From assembly GCA_034190875.2 (NCBI GenBank), contig CM067349.1, positions 14,507,937 to 14,571,936 on the forward strand: DNA of 64,000 nucleotides, written 5' to 3'. The notes beneath the pieces are model-generated. The model searched no databases. It saw only the letters and a program-made list of their open reading frames with translations, and was not told the DNA's origin. The position numbers and the translations under genes are program-made. Source of the DNA: Urechis unicinctus (taxonomy: Eukaryota; Annelida; Polychaeta; Xenopneusta; Urechidae). Of this stretch, positions 31,281-44,365 are shown piece by piece (position 1 is the first letter of the stretch; each line of letters starts with the position of its first letter).

Positions 31281-33905
31281 TGAACATCTGTTGGACAGTT
31301 TGCCTATAGACAAAATGGTATGGAAATATTTTTTTAAATTGAATAAAGCATGGTATGTGTTTGCTTATATCCAACATGTGATCTATCCGGTGTGAGGAAC
31401 GTCAGACCTTACTTAAGACCTTACTCAAATCCTGTCCCCGCAACCAGCGATCGTCATATTGCGCAATTTCTATCATTATAGCCAGAAGTGGTGGACAATA
31501 AACTACACAAAGTGGTAAGATAATTTTAACAACTTGTTAAAAACTAGCAGAACGGTTGGGTTGTCCAACCATATGTCAGCTGTGTTGGATTTGATATAAT
31601 TACTTCTTTTGGCGCATTATGTTGAATCATAGGGATAGTGCCATGTACAATCGCTATCAAGTATTATTATGACGTTCTGACCCCGTGATGCGGATCCCAC
31701 CCTCCGATTGGCTGTTGCCACTAATGAAGAATAATTCTGAAGTTGTTGGTGTTCATTTAATGATGACGTCTGCGATAAATGACACAATACTTTGGTAATG
31801 CTGCAGCCGCGAATTCCTTTGATTGAATGTGTCGTATACGTATTTGTTCAATAAGGACATTTGGTTTTCAGGGGCCATCCCTTCCTTATATGCTATTTCT
31901 GATGAAACATACTTGCTTCTTATGAATTTGCGATTTTTACGAGTCAGCTGAAATATGACAAGGGTGCATCGCTGATGTGTATTTGACAATTGCTGTCGTT
32001 ACAATGAATTCAATTGGACTAATTTATTTTGAGTATTTGATCATATGATTTGGAAAAGTGTCGTCAAATTATTATCAATTACTTCAATCAGTTTATGGTA
32101 TAAAATAACAAACGCTATAAGACATTTCAATGAGATTCATATAATGACACACCTTGAATGGGACATTCATAGATACATTTGATATCGTTTCATCCGCCGC
32201 ATTCACATCTTACAATCACTACCCATCATGTTAGTTAACTGTGGGGACGATACAATGCCGAAAGTTGCACAGCGTACAACAGACAAAGATTATGTCGAAA
32301 GAAATCTGGACCTCGGTGGTGCATTGGTTCTACCAAGATTTAAAACCTCTTTCCTGAATCTACTATGCGCTCAATGTGCACCCTATTGCTGCATATCTTA
32401 CTGTAGACTGAACCGGGTTCCCTGTAAGTCGGTGCTTCTTACTGAAAAAGGTTGTTATGTTTTACAGTGTTTGGGAGCTGCTCGTTCGCTAGGCACAGCG
32501 AACTGACAGTGACAGCTTTACCATAAACAGTTTTTTTCTATCCATGTGAGTGAGTGAGTGAGTGAGTGAGTGAGCGAGTGAGTTAGTGAGTGAGTGAGTG
32601 AGTGAGTGAGTGAGTGAGTGAGTAAATGAGTGATATAGTGAGTGAGTGAGTGGGTGAACGATCGAGCGAGCAAGTGAGTGAGTTTATGGAAATGTTTGAG
32701 TAGTGGAACATTAGGTGCAAACATGAGGGTCATGTCAAACGTTATTTAATCGTTTGTGGAAGTCTAATTTAGTTTCATCTTAGAAAACGGTCGCACGCAG
32801 GCACTGACACTCTGTTTGTGGTAGTCCTGTAAATTGCTCTTGATCATAAGGGCATCGACAGTTATCAGGGGAGAGGTTTTTACCGGGATTAGATATTGTG
32901 AAGTGTCATGTAATATGTGGTTCATCATTGTATATGTTGCTAGACACTCCGTTGAATGAGGATATAAGGTAATATTAGCTTTGGTTTATAGACTCAAATG
33001 TTAATGCGTCTATCCCCAAAGCGTACAAGGTTCTATTCATATTTATCTGCAAAGTTGATAGCAACAAACTATTCATCAAATTACAAGGAAGCCAGTCAAC
33101 AGCACCAGATACTATTTGAATGCAAGAAACAAAACTGTCGAAAATGACGTGATAATATGCATATTGGTAACTGGTGTGTTGTTGGCTTAATGACGATATG
33201 ATATAACCAGAATATTTGTAAACGATTAATACAATGTCAGCAGAGTAAGATATTTATGTTTTTATAGGTGCCAGATTATCTGCGATGGAGGGAAAAGCAA
33301 TCCTCTCCATACCGTTTGTAAGGCAAATATTTGTCCTCATTATGGTTTTGGGAACAGGGGCAATCATCTACCGCGAAAGTGCAGTTTCGTTTTTAGATGC
33401 AACAAATGCAATACCAAGGTTGAGAACATGACTGGTGCCCCGTGACTCGGACAGAGAACAGATCATAATCTTCAATGTGCGATTTTATCTCTATTAGTTG
33501 ATATCGAAATCGACCAATTGAATCGTTACATATTTTCACATCCCTACTATGATATTGTGTTTATTCGTATATGAGTCTGGTGGATTGGGTCATTTATTGA
33601 CACCGAATAGTTGAGGTTGGATGAAAATGGGATATTACTATATTCGCTCCAAGTTTCTGAAGAATATTGATGCACGTGGATTGGGCAGATGGTGATTATC
33701 GAATATTCAATTCTCAACCATATCTACACAGTTGGTTTCTATTTCCAAATCAATAGCATTTTTCACGCGCGGGATGAGTAGTTTTCTATACATGTAGGAT
33801 TGTAAGGATCGTATATGATCCTGGCAATGTAGCCGTTTCACATTAAGAAGTCTTCGTTCATCAATTATGCATTGATGAAATCGATTCCATTATTGACTTT
33901 CCTTC
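31281..33905. repeat. 2.61 kb tandem repeat, unit 1
   Basis: Counted from TGAACATCTGTTGGACAG to its next occurrence. It contains a 92-codon plus frame of unknown meaning (32228-32506), a GAGT tetranucleotide tract (32547-32683), the region homologous to METTL24-like upstream DNA, an intron-like 3' splice site (TTTTTATAG) and a truncated copy of the first coding exon: ATG 33285, anchor helix, then loss of homology after GCAAT and TGA at 33429-33431 (48 aa). After that come ~470 bases not found in the complete genes. Confidence 0.92.
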
Positions 33906-36519
33906 ATGAACATCTGTTGGACAGTTTGCCTATAGACAAAATGGTATGGAAATATTTTTTTAAATTGAATAAAGCATGGTATGTGTTTGCTTATATCCAA
34001 CATGTGATCTATCCGGTGTGAGGAACGTCAGACCTTACTTAAGACCTTACTCAAATCCTGTCCCGCAACCAGCGATCGTCATATTGCGCAATTTCTATCA
34101 TTATAGCCAGAAGTGGTGGACAATAACTACACAAAGTGGTAAGATAATTTTAACAACTTGTTAAAAACTAGCAGAACGGTTGGGTTGTCCAACCATATGT
34201 CAGCTGTGTTGGATTTGATATAATTACTTCTTTTGGCGCATTATGTTGAATCATAGGGATAGTGCCATGTACAATCGCTATCAAGTATTATTATGACGTT
34301 CTGACCCCGTGATGCGGATCCCACCCTCCGATTGGCTGTTGCCACTAATGAAGAATAATTCTGAAGTTGTTGGTGTTCATTTAATGATGACGTCTGCGAT
34401 AAATGACACAATACTTTGGTAATGCTGCAGCCGCGAATTCCTTTGATTGAATGTGTCGTATACGTATTTGTTCAATAAGGACATTTGGTTTTCAGGGGCC
34501 ATCCCTTCCTTATATGCTATTTCTGATGAAACATACTTGCTTCTTATGAATTTGCGATTTTTACGAGTCAGCTGAAATATGACAAGGGTGCATCGCTGAT
34601 GTGTATTTGACAATTGCTGTCGTTACAATGAATTCAATTGGACTAATTTATTTTGAGTATTTGATCATATGATTTGGAAAAGTGTCGTCAAATTATTATC
34701 AATTACTTCAATCAGTTTATGGTATAAAATAAACAACGCTATAAGACCTTTCAATGAGATTCATATAATGACACACCTTGAATGGGACATTCATAGATAC
34801 ATTTGATATCGTTTCATCCGCATTCACATCTTACAATCACTACCCATCATGTTAGTTAACTGTGGGGACGATACAATGCCGAAAGTTGCACAGCGTACAA
34901 CAGACAAAGATTATGTCGAAAGAAATCTGGACCTCGGTGGTGCATTGGTTCTACCAAGATTTAAAACCTCTTTCCTGAATCTACTATGCGCTCAATGTGC
35001 ACCCTATTGCTGCATATCTTACTGTAGACTGAACCGGGTTCCCTGTCAGTCGGTGCTTCTTACTGAAAAAGGTTGTTATGTTTTACAGTGTTTGGGAGCT
35101 GCTCGTTCGCTAGGCACAGCGAACTGACAGTGACAGCTTTACCATAAACAGTTTTTTTCTATCCATGTGAGTGAGTGAGTGAGTGAGTGAGTGAGCGAGT
35201 GAGTGAGTGAGTGAGTGAGTGAGTGAGTGAGTGAGTGAGTAAATGAGTGATATAGTGAGTGAGTGGGTGAACGATCGAGCGAGCAAGTGAGTGAGTTTAT
35301 GGAAATGTTTGAGTAGTGGAACATTAGGTGCAAACATGAGGGTCATGTCAAACGTTATTTAATCGTTTGTGGAAGTCTAATTTAGTTTCATCTTAGAAAA
35401 CGGTCGCACGCAGGCACTGACACTCTGGTTGTGGTAGTCCTGTAAATTGCTCTTGATCATAAGGGCATCGACAGTTATCAGGGGAGAGGTTTTTACCGGG
35501 ATTAGATATTGTGAAGTGTCATGTAATATGTGGTTCATCATTGTATATGTTGCTAGACACTCCGTTGAATGAGGATATAAGGTAATATTAGCTTTGGTTT
35601 ATAGACTCAAATGTTAATGCGTCTATCCCCAAAGCGTACAAGGTTCTATTCATATTTATCTGCAAAGTTGATAGCAACAAACTATTCATCAAATTACAAG
35701 GAAGCCAGTCAACAGCACCAGATACTATTTGAATGCAAGAAACAAAACTGTCGAAAATGACGTGATAATATGCATATTGGTAACTGGTGTGTTGTTGGCT
35801 TAATGACGATATGATATAACCAGAATATTTGTAAACGATTAATACAATGTCAGCAGAGTAAGATATTTATGTTTTTATAGGTGCCAGATTATCTGCGATG
35901 GAGGGAAAAGCAATCCTCTCCATACCATTTGTAAGGCAAATATTTGTCCTCATTATGGTTTTGGGAACAGGGGCAATCATCTACCGCGAAAGTGCAGTTT
36001 CGTTTTTAGATGCAACAAATGCAATACCAAGGTTGAGAACATGACTGGTGCCCCGTGACTCGGACAGAGAACAGATCATAATCTTCAATGTGCGATTTTA
36101 TCTCTATTAGTTGATATCGAAATCGACCAATTGAATCGTTACATATTTTCACATCCCTACTATGATATTGTGTTTATTCGTATATGAGTCTGGTGGATTG
36201 GGTCATTTATTGACACCGAATAGTTGAGGTTGGATGAAAATGGGATATTACTATATTCGCTCCAAGTTTCTGAAGAATATTGATGCACGTGGATTGGGCA
36301 GATGGTGATTATCGAATATTCAATTCTCAACCATATCTACACAGTTGGTTTCTATTTCCAAATCAATAGCATTTTTCACGCGCGGGATGAGTAGTTTTCT
36401 ATACATGTAGGATTGTAAGGATCGTATATGATCCTGGCAATGTAGCCGTTTCACATTAAGAAGTCTTCGTTCATCAATTATGCATTGATGAAATCGATTC
36501 CATTATTGACTTTCCTTCA
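33906..36519. repeat. 2.61 kb tandem repeat, unit 2
   Basis: Nearly identical to unit 1. GAGT tract at 35168-35295; truncated first-exon copy with ATG 35898; 92-codon frame at 34849-35127. Confidence 0.92.
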
Positions 36520-39124
36520 TGAACATCTGTTGGACAGTTTGCCTATAGACAAAATGGTATGGAAATATTTTTTTAAATTGAATAAAGCATGGTATGTGTT
36601 TGCTTATATCCAACATGTGATCTATCCGGTGTGAGGAACGTCAGACCTTACTTAAGACCTTACTCAAATCCTGTCCCGCAACCAGCGATCGTCATATTGC
36701 GCAATTTCTATCATTATAGCCAGAAGTGGTGGACAATAACTACACAAAGTGGTAAGATAATTTTTAACAACTTGTTAAAAACTAGCAGAACGGTTGGGTT
36801 GTCCAACCATATGTCAGCTGTGTTGGATTTGATATAATTACTTCTTTTGGCGCATTATGTTGAATCATAGGGATAGTGCCATGTACAATCGCTATCAAGT
36901 ATTATTATGACGTTCTGACCCCGTGATGCGGATCCCACCCTCCGATTGGCTGTTGCCACTAATGAAGAATAATTCTGAAGTTGTTGGTGTTCATTTAATG
37001 ATGACGTCTGCGATAAATGACACAATACTTTGGTAATGCTGCAGCCGCGAATTCCTTTGATTGAATGTGTCGTATACGTATTTGTTCAATAAGGACATTT
37101 GGTTTTCAGGGGCCATCCCTTCCTTATATGCTATTTCTGATGAAACATACTTGCTTCTTATGAATTTGCGATTTTTACGAGTCAGCTGAAATATGACAAG
37201 GGTGCATCGCTGATGTGTATTTGACAATTGCTGTCGTTACAATGAATTCAATTGGACTAATTTATTTTGAGTATTTGATCATATGATTTGGAAAAGTGTC
37301 GTCAAATTATTATCAATTACTTCAATCAGTTTATGGTATAAAATAACAACGCTATAAGACCTTTCAATGAGATTCATATAATGACACACCTTGAATGGGA
37401 CATTCATAGATACATTTGATATCGTTTCATCCGCATTCACATCTTACAATCACTACCCATCATGTTAGTTAACTGTGGGGACGATACAATGCCGAAAGTT
37501 GCACAGCGTACAACAGACAAAGATTATGTCGAAAGAAATCTGGACCTCGGTGGTGCATTGGTTCTACCAAGATTTAAAACCTCTTTCCTGAATCTACTAT
37601 GCGCTCAATGTGCACCCTATTGCTGCATATCTTACTGTAGACTGAACCGGGTTCCCTGTCAGTCGGTGCTTCTTACTGAAAAAGGTTGTTATGTTTTACA
37701 GTGTTTGGGAGCTGCTCGTTCGCTAGGCACAGCGAACTGACAGTGACAGCTTTACCATAAACAGTTTTTTTCTATCCATGTGAGTGAGTGAGTGAGTGAG
37801 TGAGTGAGCGAGTGAGTTAGTGAGTGAGTGAGTGAGTGAGTGAGTAAATGAGTGATATAGTGAGTGAGTGGGTGAACGATCGAGCGAGCAAGTGAGTGAG
37901 TTTATGGAAATGTTTGAGTAGTGGAACATTAGGTGCAAACATGAGGGTCATGTCAAACGTTATTTAATCGTTTGTGGAAGTCTAATTTAGTTTCATCTTA
38001 GAAAACGGTCGCACGCAGGCACTGACACTCTGGTTGTGGTAGTCCTGTAAATTGCTCTTGATCATAAGGGCATCGACAGTTATCAGGGGAGAGGTTTTTA
38101 CCGGGATTAGATATTGTGAAGTGTCATGTAATATGTGGTTCATCATTGTATATGTTGCTAGACACTCCGTTGAATGAGGATATAAGGTAATATTAGCTTT
38201 GGTTTATAGACTCAAATGTTAATGCGTCTATCCCCAAAGCGTACAAGGTTCTATTCATATTTATCTGCAAAGTTGATAGCAACAAACTATTCATCAAATT
38301 ACAAGGAAGCCAGTCAACAGCACCAGATACTATTTGAATGCAAGAAACAAAACTGTCGAAAATGACGTGATAATATGCATATTGGTAACTGGTGTGTTGT
38401 TGGCTTAATGACGATATGATATAACCAGAATATTTGTAAACGATTAATACAATGTCAGCAGAGTAAGATATTTATGTTTTTATAGGTGCCAGATTATCTG
38501 CGATGGAGGGAAAAGCAATCCTCTCCATACCATTTGTAAGGCAAATATTTGTCCTCATTATGGTTTTGGGAACAGGGGCAATCATCTACCGCGAAAGTGC
38601 AGTTTCGTTTTTAGATGCAACAAATGCAATACCAAGGTTGAGAACATGACTGGTGCCCCGTGACTCGGACAGAGAACAGATCATAATCTTCAATGTGCGA
38701 TTTTATCTCTATTAGTTGATATCGAAATCGACCAATTGAATCGTTACATATTTTCACATCCCTACTATGATATTGTGTTTATTCGTATATGAGTCTGGTG
38801 GATTGGGTCATTTATTGACACCGAATAGTTGAGGTTGGATGAAAATGGGATATTACTATATTCGCTCCAAGTTTCTGAAGAATATTGATGCACGTGGATT
38901 GGGCAGATGGTGATTATCGAATATTCAATTCTCAACCATATCTACACAGTTGGTTTCTATTTCCAAATCAATAGCATTTTTCACGCGCGGGATGAGTAGT
39001 TTTCTATACATGTAGGATTGTAAGGATCGTATATGATCCTGGCAATGTAGCCGTTTCACATTAAGAAGTCTTCGTTCATCAATTATGCATTGATGAAATC
39101 GATTCCATTATTGACTTTCCTTCA
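36520..39124. repeat. 2.61 kb tandem repeat, unit 3
   Basis: GAGT tract 37781-37900, shorter than in unit 1. Truncated first-exon copy with ATG 38503; 92-codon frame at 37462-37740. Confidence 0.92.
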
Positions 39125-41737
39125 TGAACATCTGTTGGACAGTTTGCCTATAGACAAAATGGTATGGAAATATTTTTTTAAATTGAATAAAGCATGGTAT
39201 GTGTTTGCTTATATCCAACATGTGATCTATCCGGTGTGAGGAACGTCAGACCTTACTTAAGACCTTACTCAAATCCTGTCCCGCAACCAGCGATCGTCAT
39301 ATTGCGCAATTTCTATCATTATAGCCAGAAGTGGTGGACAATAACTACACAAAGTGGTAAGATAATTTTAACAACTTGTTAAAAACTAGCAGAACGGTTG
39401 GGTTGTCCAACCATATGTCAGCTGTGTTGGATTTGATATAATTACTTCTTTTGGCGCATTATGTTGAATCATAGGGATAGTGCCATGTACAATCGCTATC
39501 AAGTATTATTATGACGTTCTGACCCCGTGATGCGGATCCCACCCTCCGATTGGCTGTTGCCACTAATGAAGAATAATTCTGAAGTTGTTGGTGTTCATTT
39601 AATGATGACGTCTGCGATAAATGACACAATACTTTGGTAATGCTGCAGCCGCGAATTCCTTTGATTGAATGTGTCGTATACGTATTTGTTCAATAAGGAC
39701 ATTTGGTTTTCAGGGGCCATCCCTTCCTTATATGCTATTTCTGATGAAACATACTTGCTTCTTATGAATTTGCGATTTTTACGAGTCAGCTGAAATATGA
39801 CAAGGGTGCATCGCTGATGTGTATTTGACAATTGCTGTCGTTACAATGAATTCAATTGGACTAATTTATTTTGAGTATTTGATCATATGATTTGGAAAAG
39901 TGTCGTCAAATTATTATCAATTACTTCAATCAGTTTATGGTATAAAATAACAACGCTATAAGACCTTTCAATGAGATTCATATAATGACACACCTTGAAT
40001 GGGACATTCATAGATACATTTGATATCGTTTCATCCGCATTCACATCTTACAATCACTACCCATCATGTTAGTTAACTGTGGGGACGATACAATGCCGAA
40101 AGTTGCACAGCGTACAACAGACAAAGATTATGTCGAAAGAAATCTGGACCTCGGTGGTGCATTGGTTCTACCAAGATTTAAAACCTCTTTCCTGAATCTA
40201 CTATGCGCTCAATGTGCACCCTATTGCTGCATATCTTACTGTAGACTGAACCGGGTTCCCTGTAAGTCGGTGCTTCTTACTGAAAAAGGTTGTTATGTTT
40301 TACAGTGTTTGGGAGCTGCTCGTTCGCTAGGCACAGCGAACTGACAGTGACAGCTTTACCATAAACAGTTTTTTTCTATCCATGTGAGTGAGTGAGTGAG
40401 TGAGTGAGCGAGTGAGTTAGTGAGTGAGTGAGTGAGTGAGTGAGTGAGTGAGTAAATGAGTGATATAGTGAGTGAGTGAGTGGGTGAACGATCGAGCGAG
40501 CAAGTGAGTGAGTTTATGGAAATGTTTGAGTAGTGGAACATTAGGTGCAAACATGAGGGTCATGTCAAACGTTATTTAATCGTTTGTGGAAGTCTAATTT
40601 AGTTTCATCTTAGAAAACGGTCGCACGCAGGCACTGACACTCTGGTTGTGGTAGTCCTGTAAATTGCTCTTGATCATAAGGGCATCGACAGTTATCAGGG
40701 GAGAGGTTTTTACCGGGATTAGATATTGTGAAGTGTCATGTAATATGTGGTTCATCATTGTATATGTTGCTAGACACTCCGTTGAATGAGGATATAAGGT
40801 AATATTAGCTTTGGTTTATAGACTCAAATGTTAATGCGTCTATCCCCAAAGCGTACAAGGTTCTATTCATATTTATCTGCAAAGTTGATAGCAACAAACT
40901 ATTCATCAAATTACAAGGAAGCCAGTCAACAGCACCAGATACTATTTGAATGCAAGAAACAAAACTGTCGAAAATGACGTGATAATATGCATATTGGTAA
41001 CTGGTGTGTTGTTGGCTTAATGACGATATGATATAACCAGAATATTTGTAAACGATTAATACAATGTCAGCAGAGTAAGATATTTATGTTTTTATAGGTG
41101 CCAGATTATCTGCGATGGAGGGAAAAGCAATCCTCTCCATACCGTTTGTAAGGCAAATATTTGTCCTCATTATGGTTTTGGGAACAGGGGCAATCATCTA
41201 CCGCGAAAAGTGCAGTTTCGTTTTTAGATGCAACAAATGCAATACCAAGGTTGAGAACATGACTGGTGCCCCGTGACTCGGACAGAGAACAGATCATAAT
41301 CTTCAATGTGCGATTTTATCTCTATTAGTTGATATCGAAATCGACCAATTGAATCGTTACATATTTTCACATCCCTACTATGATATTGTGTTTATTCGTA
41401 TATGAGTCTGGTGGATTGGGTCATTTATTGACACCGAATAGTTGAGGTTGGATGAAAATGGGATATTACTATATTCGCTCCAAGTTTCTGAAGAATATTG
41501 ATGCACGTGGATTGGGCAGATGGTGATTATCGAATATTCAATTCTCAACCATATCTACACAGTTGGTTTCTATTTCCAAATCAATAGCATTTTTCACGCG
41601 CGGGATGAGTAGTTTTCTATACATGTAGGATTGTAAGGATCGTATATGATCCTGGCAATGTAGCCGTTTCACATTAAGAAGTCTTCGTTCATCAATTATG
41701 CATTGATGAAATCGATTCCATTATTGACTTTCCTTCA
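39125..41737. repeat. 2.61 kb tandem repeat, unit 4
   Basis: GAGT tract 40385-40512. The first-exon copy (ATG 41115) carries one extra A near 41210, so its frame is shifted after the anchor helix. 92-codon frame at 40066-40344. Confidence 0.92.
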
Positions 41738-44365
41738 TGAACATCTGTTGGACAGTTTGCCTATAGACAAAATGGTATGGAAATATTTTTTTAAATTGAA
41801 TAAAGCATGGTATGTGTTTGCTTATATCCAACATGTGATCTATCCGGTGTGAGGAACGTCAGACCTTACTTAAGACCTTACTCAAATCCTGTCCCGCAAC
41901 CAGCGATCGTCATATTGCGCAATTTCTATCATTATAGCCAGAAGTGGTGGACAATAACTACACAAAGTGGTAAGATAATTTTAACAACTTGTTAAAAACT
42001 AGCAGAACGGTTGGGTTGTCCAACCATATGTCAGCTGTGTTGGATTTGATATAATTACTTCTTTTGGCGCATTATGTTGAATCATAGGGATAGTGCCATG
42101 TACAATCGCTATCAAGTATTATTATGACGTTCTGACCCCGTGATGCGGATCCCACCCTCCGATTGGCTGTTGCCACTAATGAAGAATAATTCTGAAGTTG
42201 TTGGTGTTCATTTAATGATGACGTCTGCGATAAATGACACAATACTTTGGTAATGCTGCAGCCGCGAATTCCTTTGATTGAATGTGTCGTATACGTATTT
42301 GTTCAATAAGGACATTTGGTTTTCAGGGGCCATCCCTTCCTTATATGCTATTTCTGATGAAACATACTTGCTTCTTATGAATTTGCGATTTTTACGAGTC
42401 AGCTGAAATATGACAAGGGTGCATCGCTGATGTGTATTTGACAATTGCTGTCGTTACAATGAATTCAATTGGACTAATTTATTTTGAGTATTTGATCATA
42501 TGATTTGGAAAAGTGTCGTCAAATTATTATCAATTACTTCAATCAGTTTATGGTATAAAATAACAACGCTATAAGACCTTTCAATGAGATTCATATAATG
42601 ACACACCTTGAATGGGACATTCATAGATACATTTGATATCGTTTCATCCGCATTCACATCTTACAATCACTACCCATCATGTTAGTTAACTGTGGGGACG
42701 ATACAATGCCGAAAGTTGCACAGCGTACAACAGACAAAGATTATGTCGAAAGAAATCTGGACCTCGGTGGTGCATTGGTTCTACCAAGATTTAAAACCTC
42801 TTTCCTGAATCTACTATGCGCTCAATGTGCACCCTATTGCTGCATATCTTACTGTAGACTGAACCGGGTTCCCTGTAAGTCGGTGCTTCTTACTGAAAAA
42901 GGTTGTTATGTTTTACAGTGTTTGGGAGCTGCTCGTTCGCTAGGCACAGCGAACTGACAGTGACAGCTTTACCATAAACAGTTTTTTTCTATCCATGTGA
43001 GTGAGTGAGTGAGTGAGCGAGTGAGTTAGTGAGTGAGTGAGTGAGTGAGTGAGTGAGTGAGTGAGTGAGTGAGTGAGTGAGTAAATGAGTGATATAGTGA
43101 GTGAGTGAGTGGGTGAACGATCGAGCGAGCAAGTGAGTGAGTTTATGGAAATGTTTGAGTAGTGGAACATTAGGTGCAAACATGAGGGTCATGTCAAACG
43201 TTATTTAATCGTTTGTGGAAGTCTAATTTAGTTTCATCTTAGAAAACGGTCGCACGCAGGCACTGACACTCTGGTTGTGGTAGTCCTGTAAATTGCTCTT
43301 GATCATAAGGGCATCGACAGTTATCAGGGGAGAGGTTTTTACCGGGATTAGATATTGTGAAGTGTCATGTAATATGTGGTTCATCATTGTATATGTTGCT
43401 AGACACTCCGTTGAATGAGGATATAAGGTAATATTAGCTTTGGTTTATAGACTCAAATGTTAATGCGTCTATCCCCAAAGCGTACAAGGTTCTATTCATA
43501 TTTATCTGCAAAGTTGATAGCAACAAACTATTCATCAAATTACAAGGAAGCCAGTCAACAGCACCAGATACTATTTGAATGCAAGAAACAAAACTGTCGA
43601 AAATGACGTGATAATATGCATATTGGTAACTGGTGTGTTGTTGGCTTAATGACGATATGATATAACCAGAATATTTGTAAACGATTAATACAATGTCAGC
43701 AGAGTAAGATATTTATGTTTTTATAGGTGCCAGATTATCTGCGATGGAGGGAAAAGCAATCCTCTCCATACCGTTTGTAAGGCAAATATTTGTCCTCATT
43801 ATGGTTTTGGGAACAGGGGCAATCATCTACCGCGAAAGTGCAGTTTCGTTTTTAGATGCAACAAATGCAATACCAAGGTTGAGAACATGACTGGTGCCCC
43901 GTGACTCGGACAGAGAACAGATCATAATCTTCAATGTGCGATTTTATCTCTATTAGTTGATATCGAAATCGACCAATTGAATCGTTACATATTTTCACAT
44001 CCCTACTATGATATTGTGTTTATTCGTATATGAGTCTGGTGGATTGGGTCATTTATTGACACCGAATAGTTGAGGTTGGATGAAAATGGGATATTACTAT
44101 ATTCGCTCCAAGTTTCTGAAGAATATTGATGCACGTGGATTGGGCAGATGGTGATTATCGAATATTCAATTCTCAACCATATCTACACAGTTGGTTTCTA
44201 TTTCCAAATCAATAGCATTTTTCACGCGCGGGATGAGTAGTTTTCTATACATGTAGGATTGTAAGGATCGTATATGATCCTGGCAATGTAGCCGTTTCAC
44301 ATTAAGAAGTCTTCGTTCATCAATTATGCATTGATGAAATCGATTCCATTATTGACTTTCCTTCA
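41738..44365. repeat. 2.61 kb tandem repeat, unit 5
   Basis: GAGT tract 42998-43141. Truncated first-exon copy with ATG 43744; 92-codon frame at 42679-42957. Confidence 0.92.

Noticed and set aside
31753-31989. 78 aa minus-strand frame repeated in the 2.61 kb modules
   Set aside because: It recurs only with the unit, is broken in modules 7 and 8 and in the inverted arm, and resembles nothing known.
32547-32683. Telomeric or centromeric satellite
   Set aside because: The motif is GAGT, not TTAGGG-like, and is only a small part of a gene-derived 2.61 kb unit.
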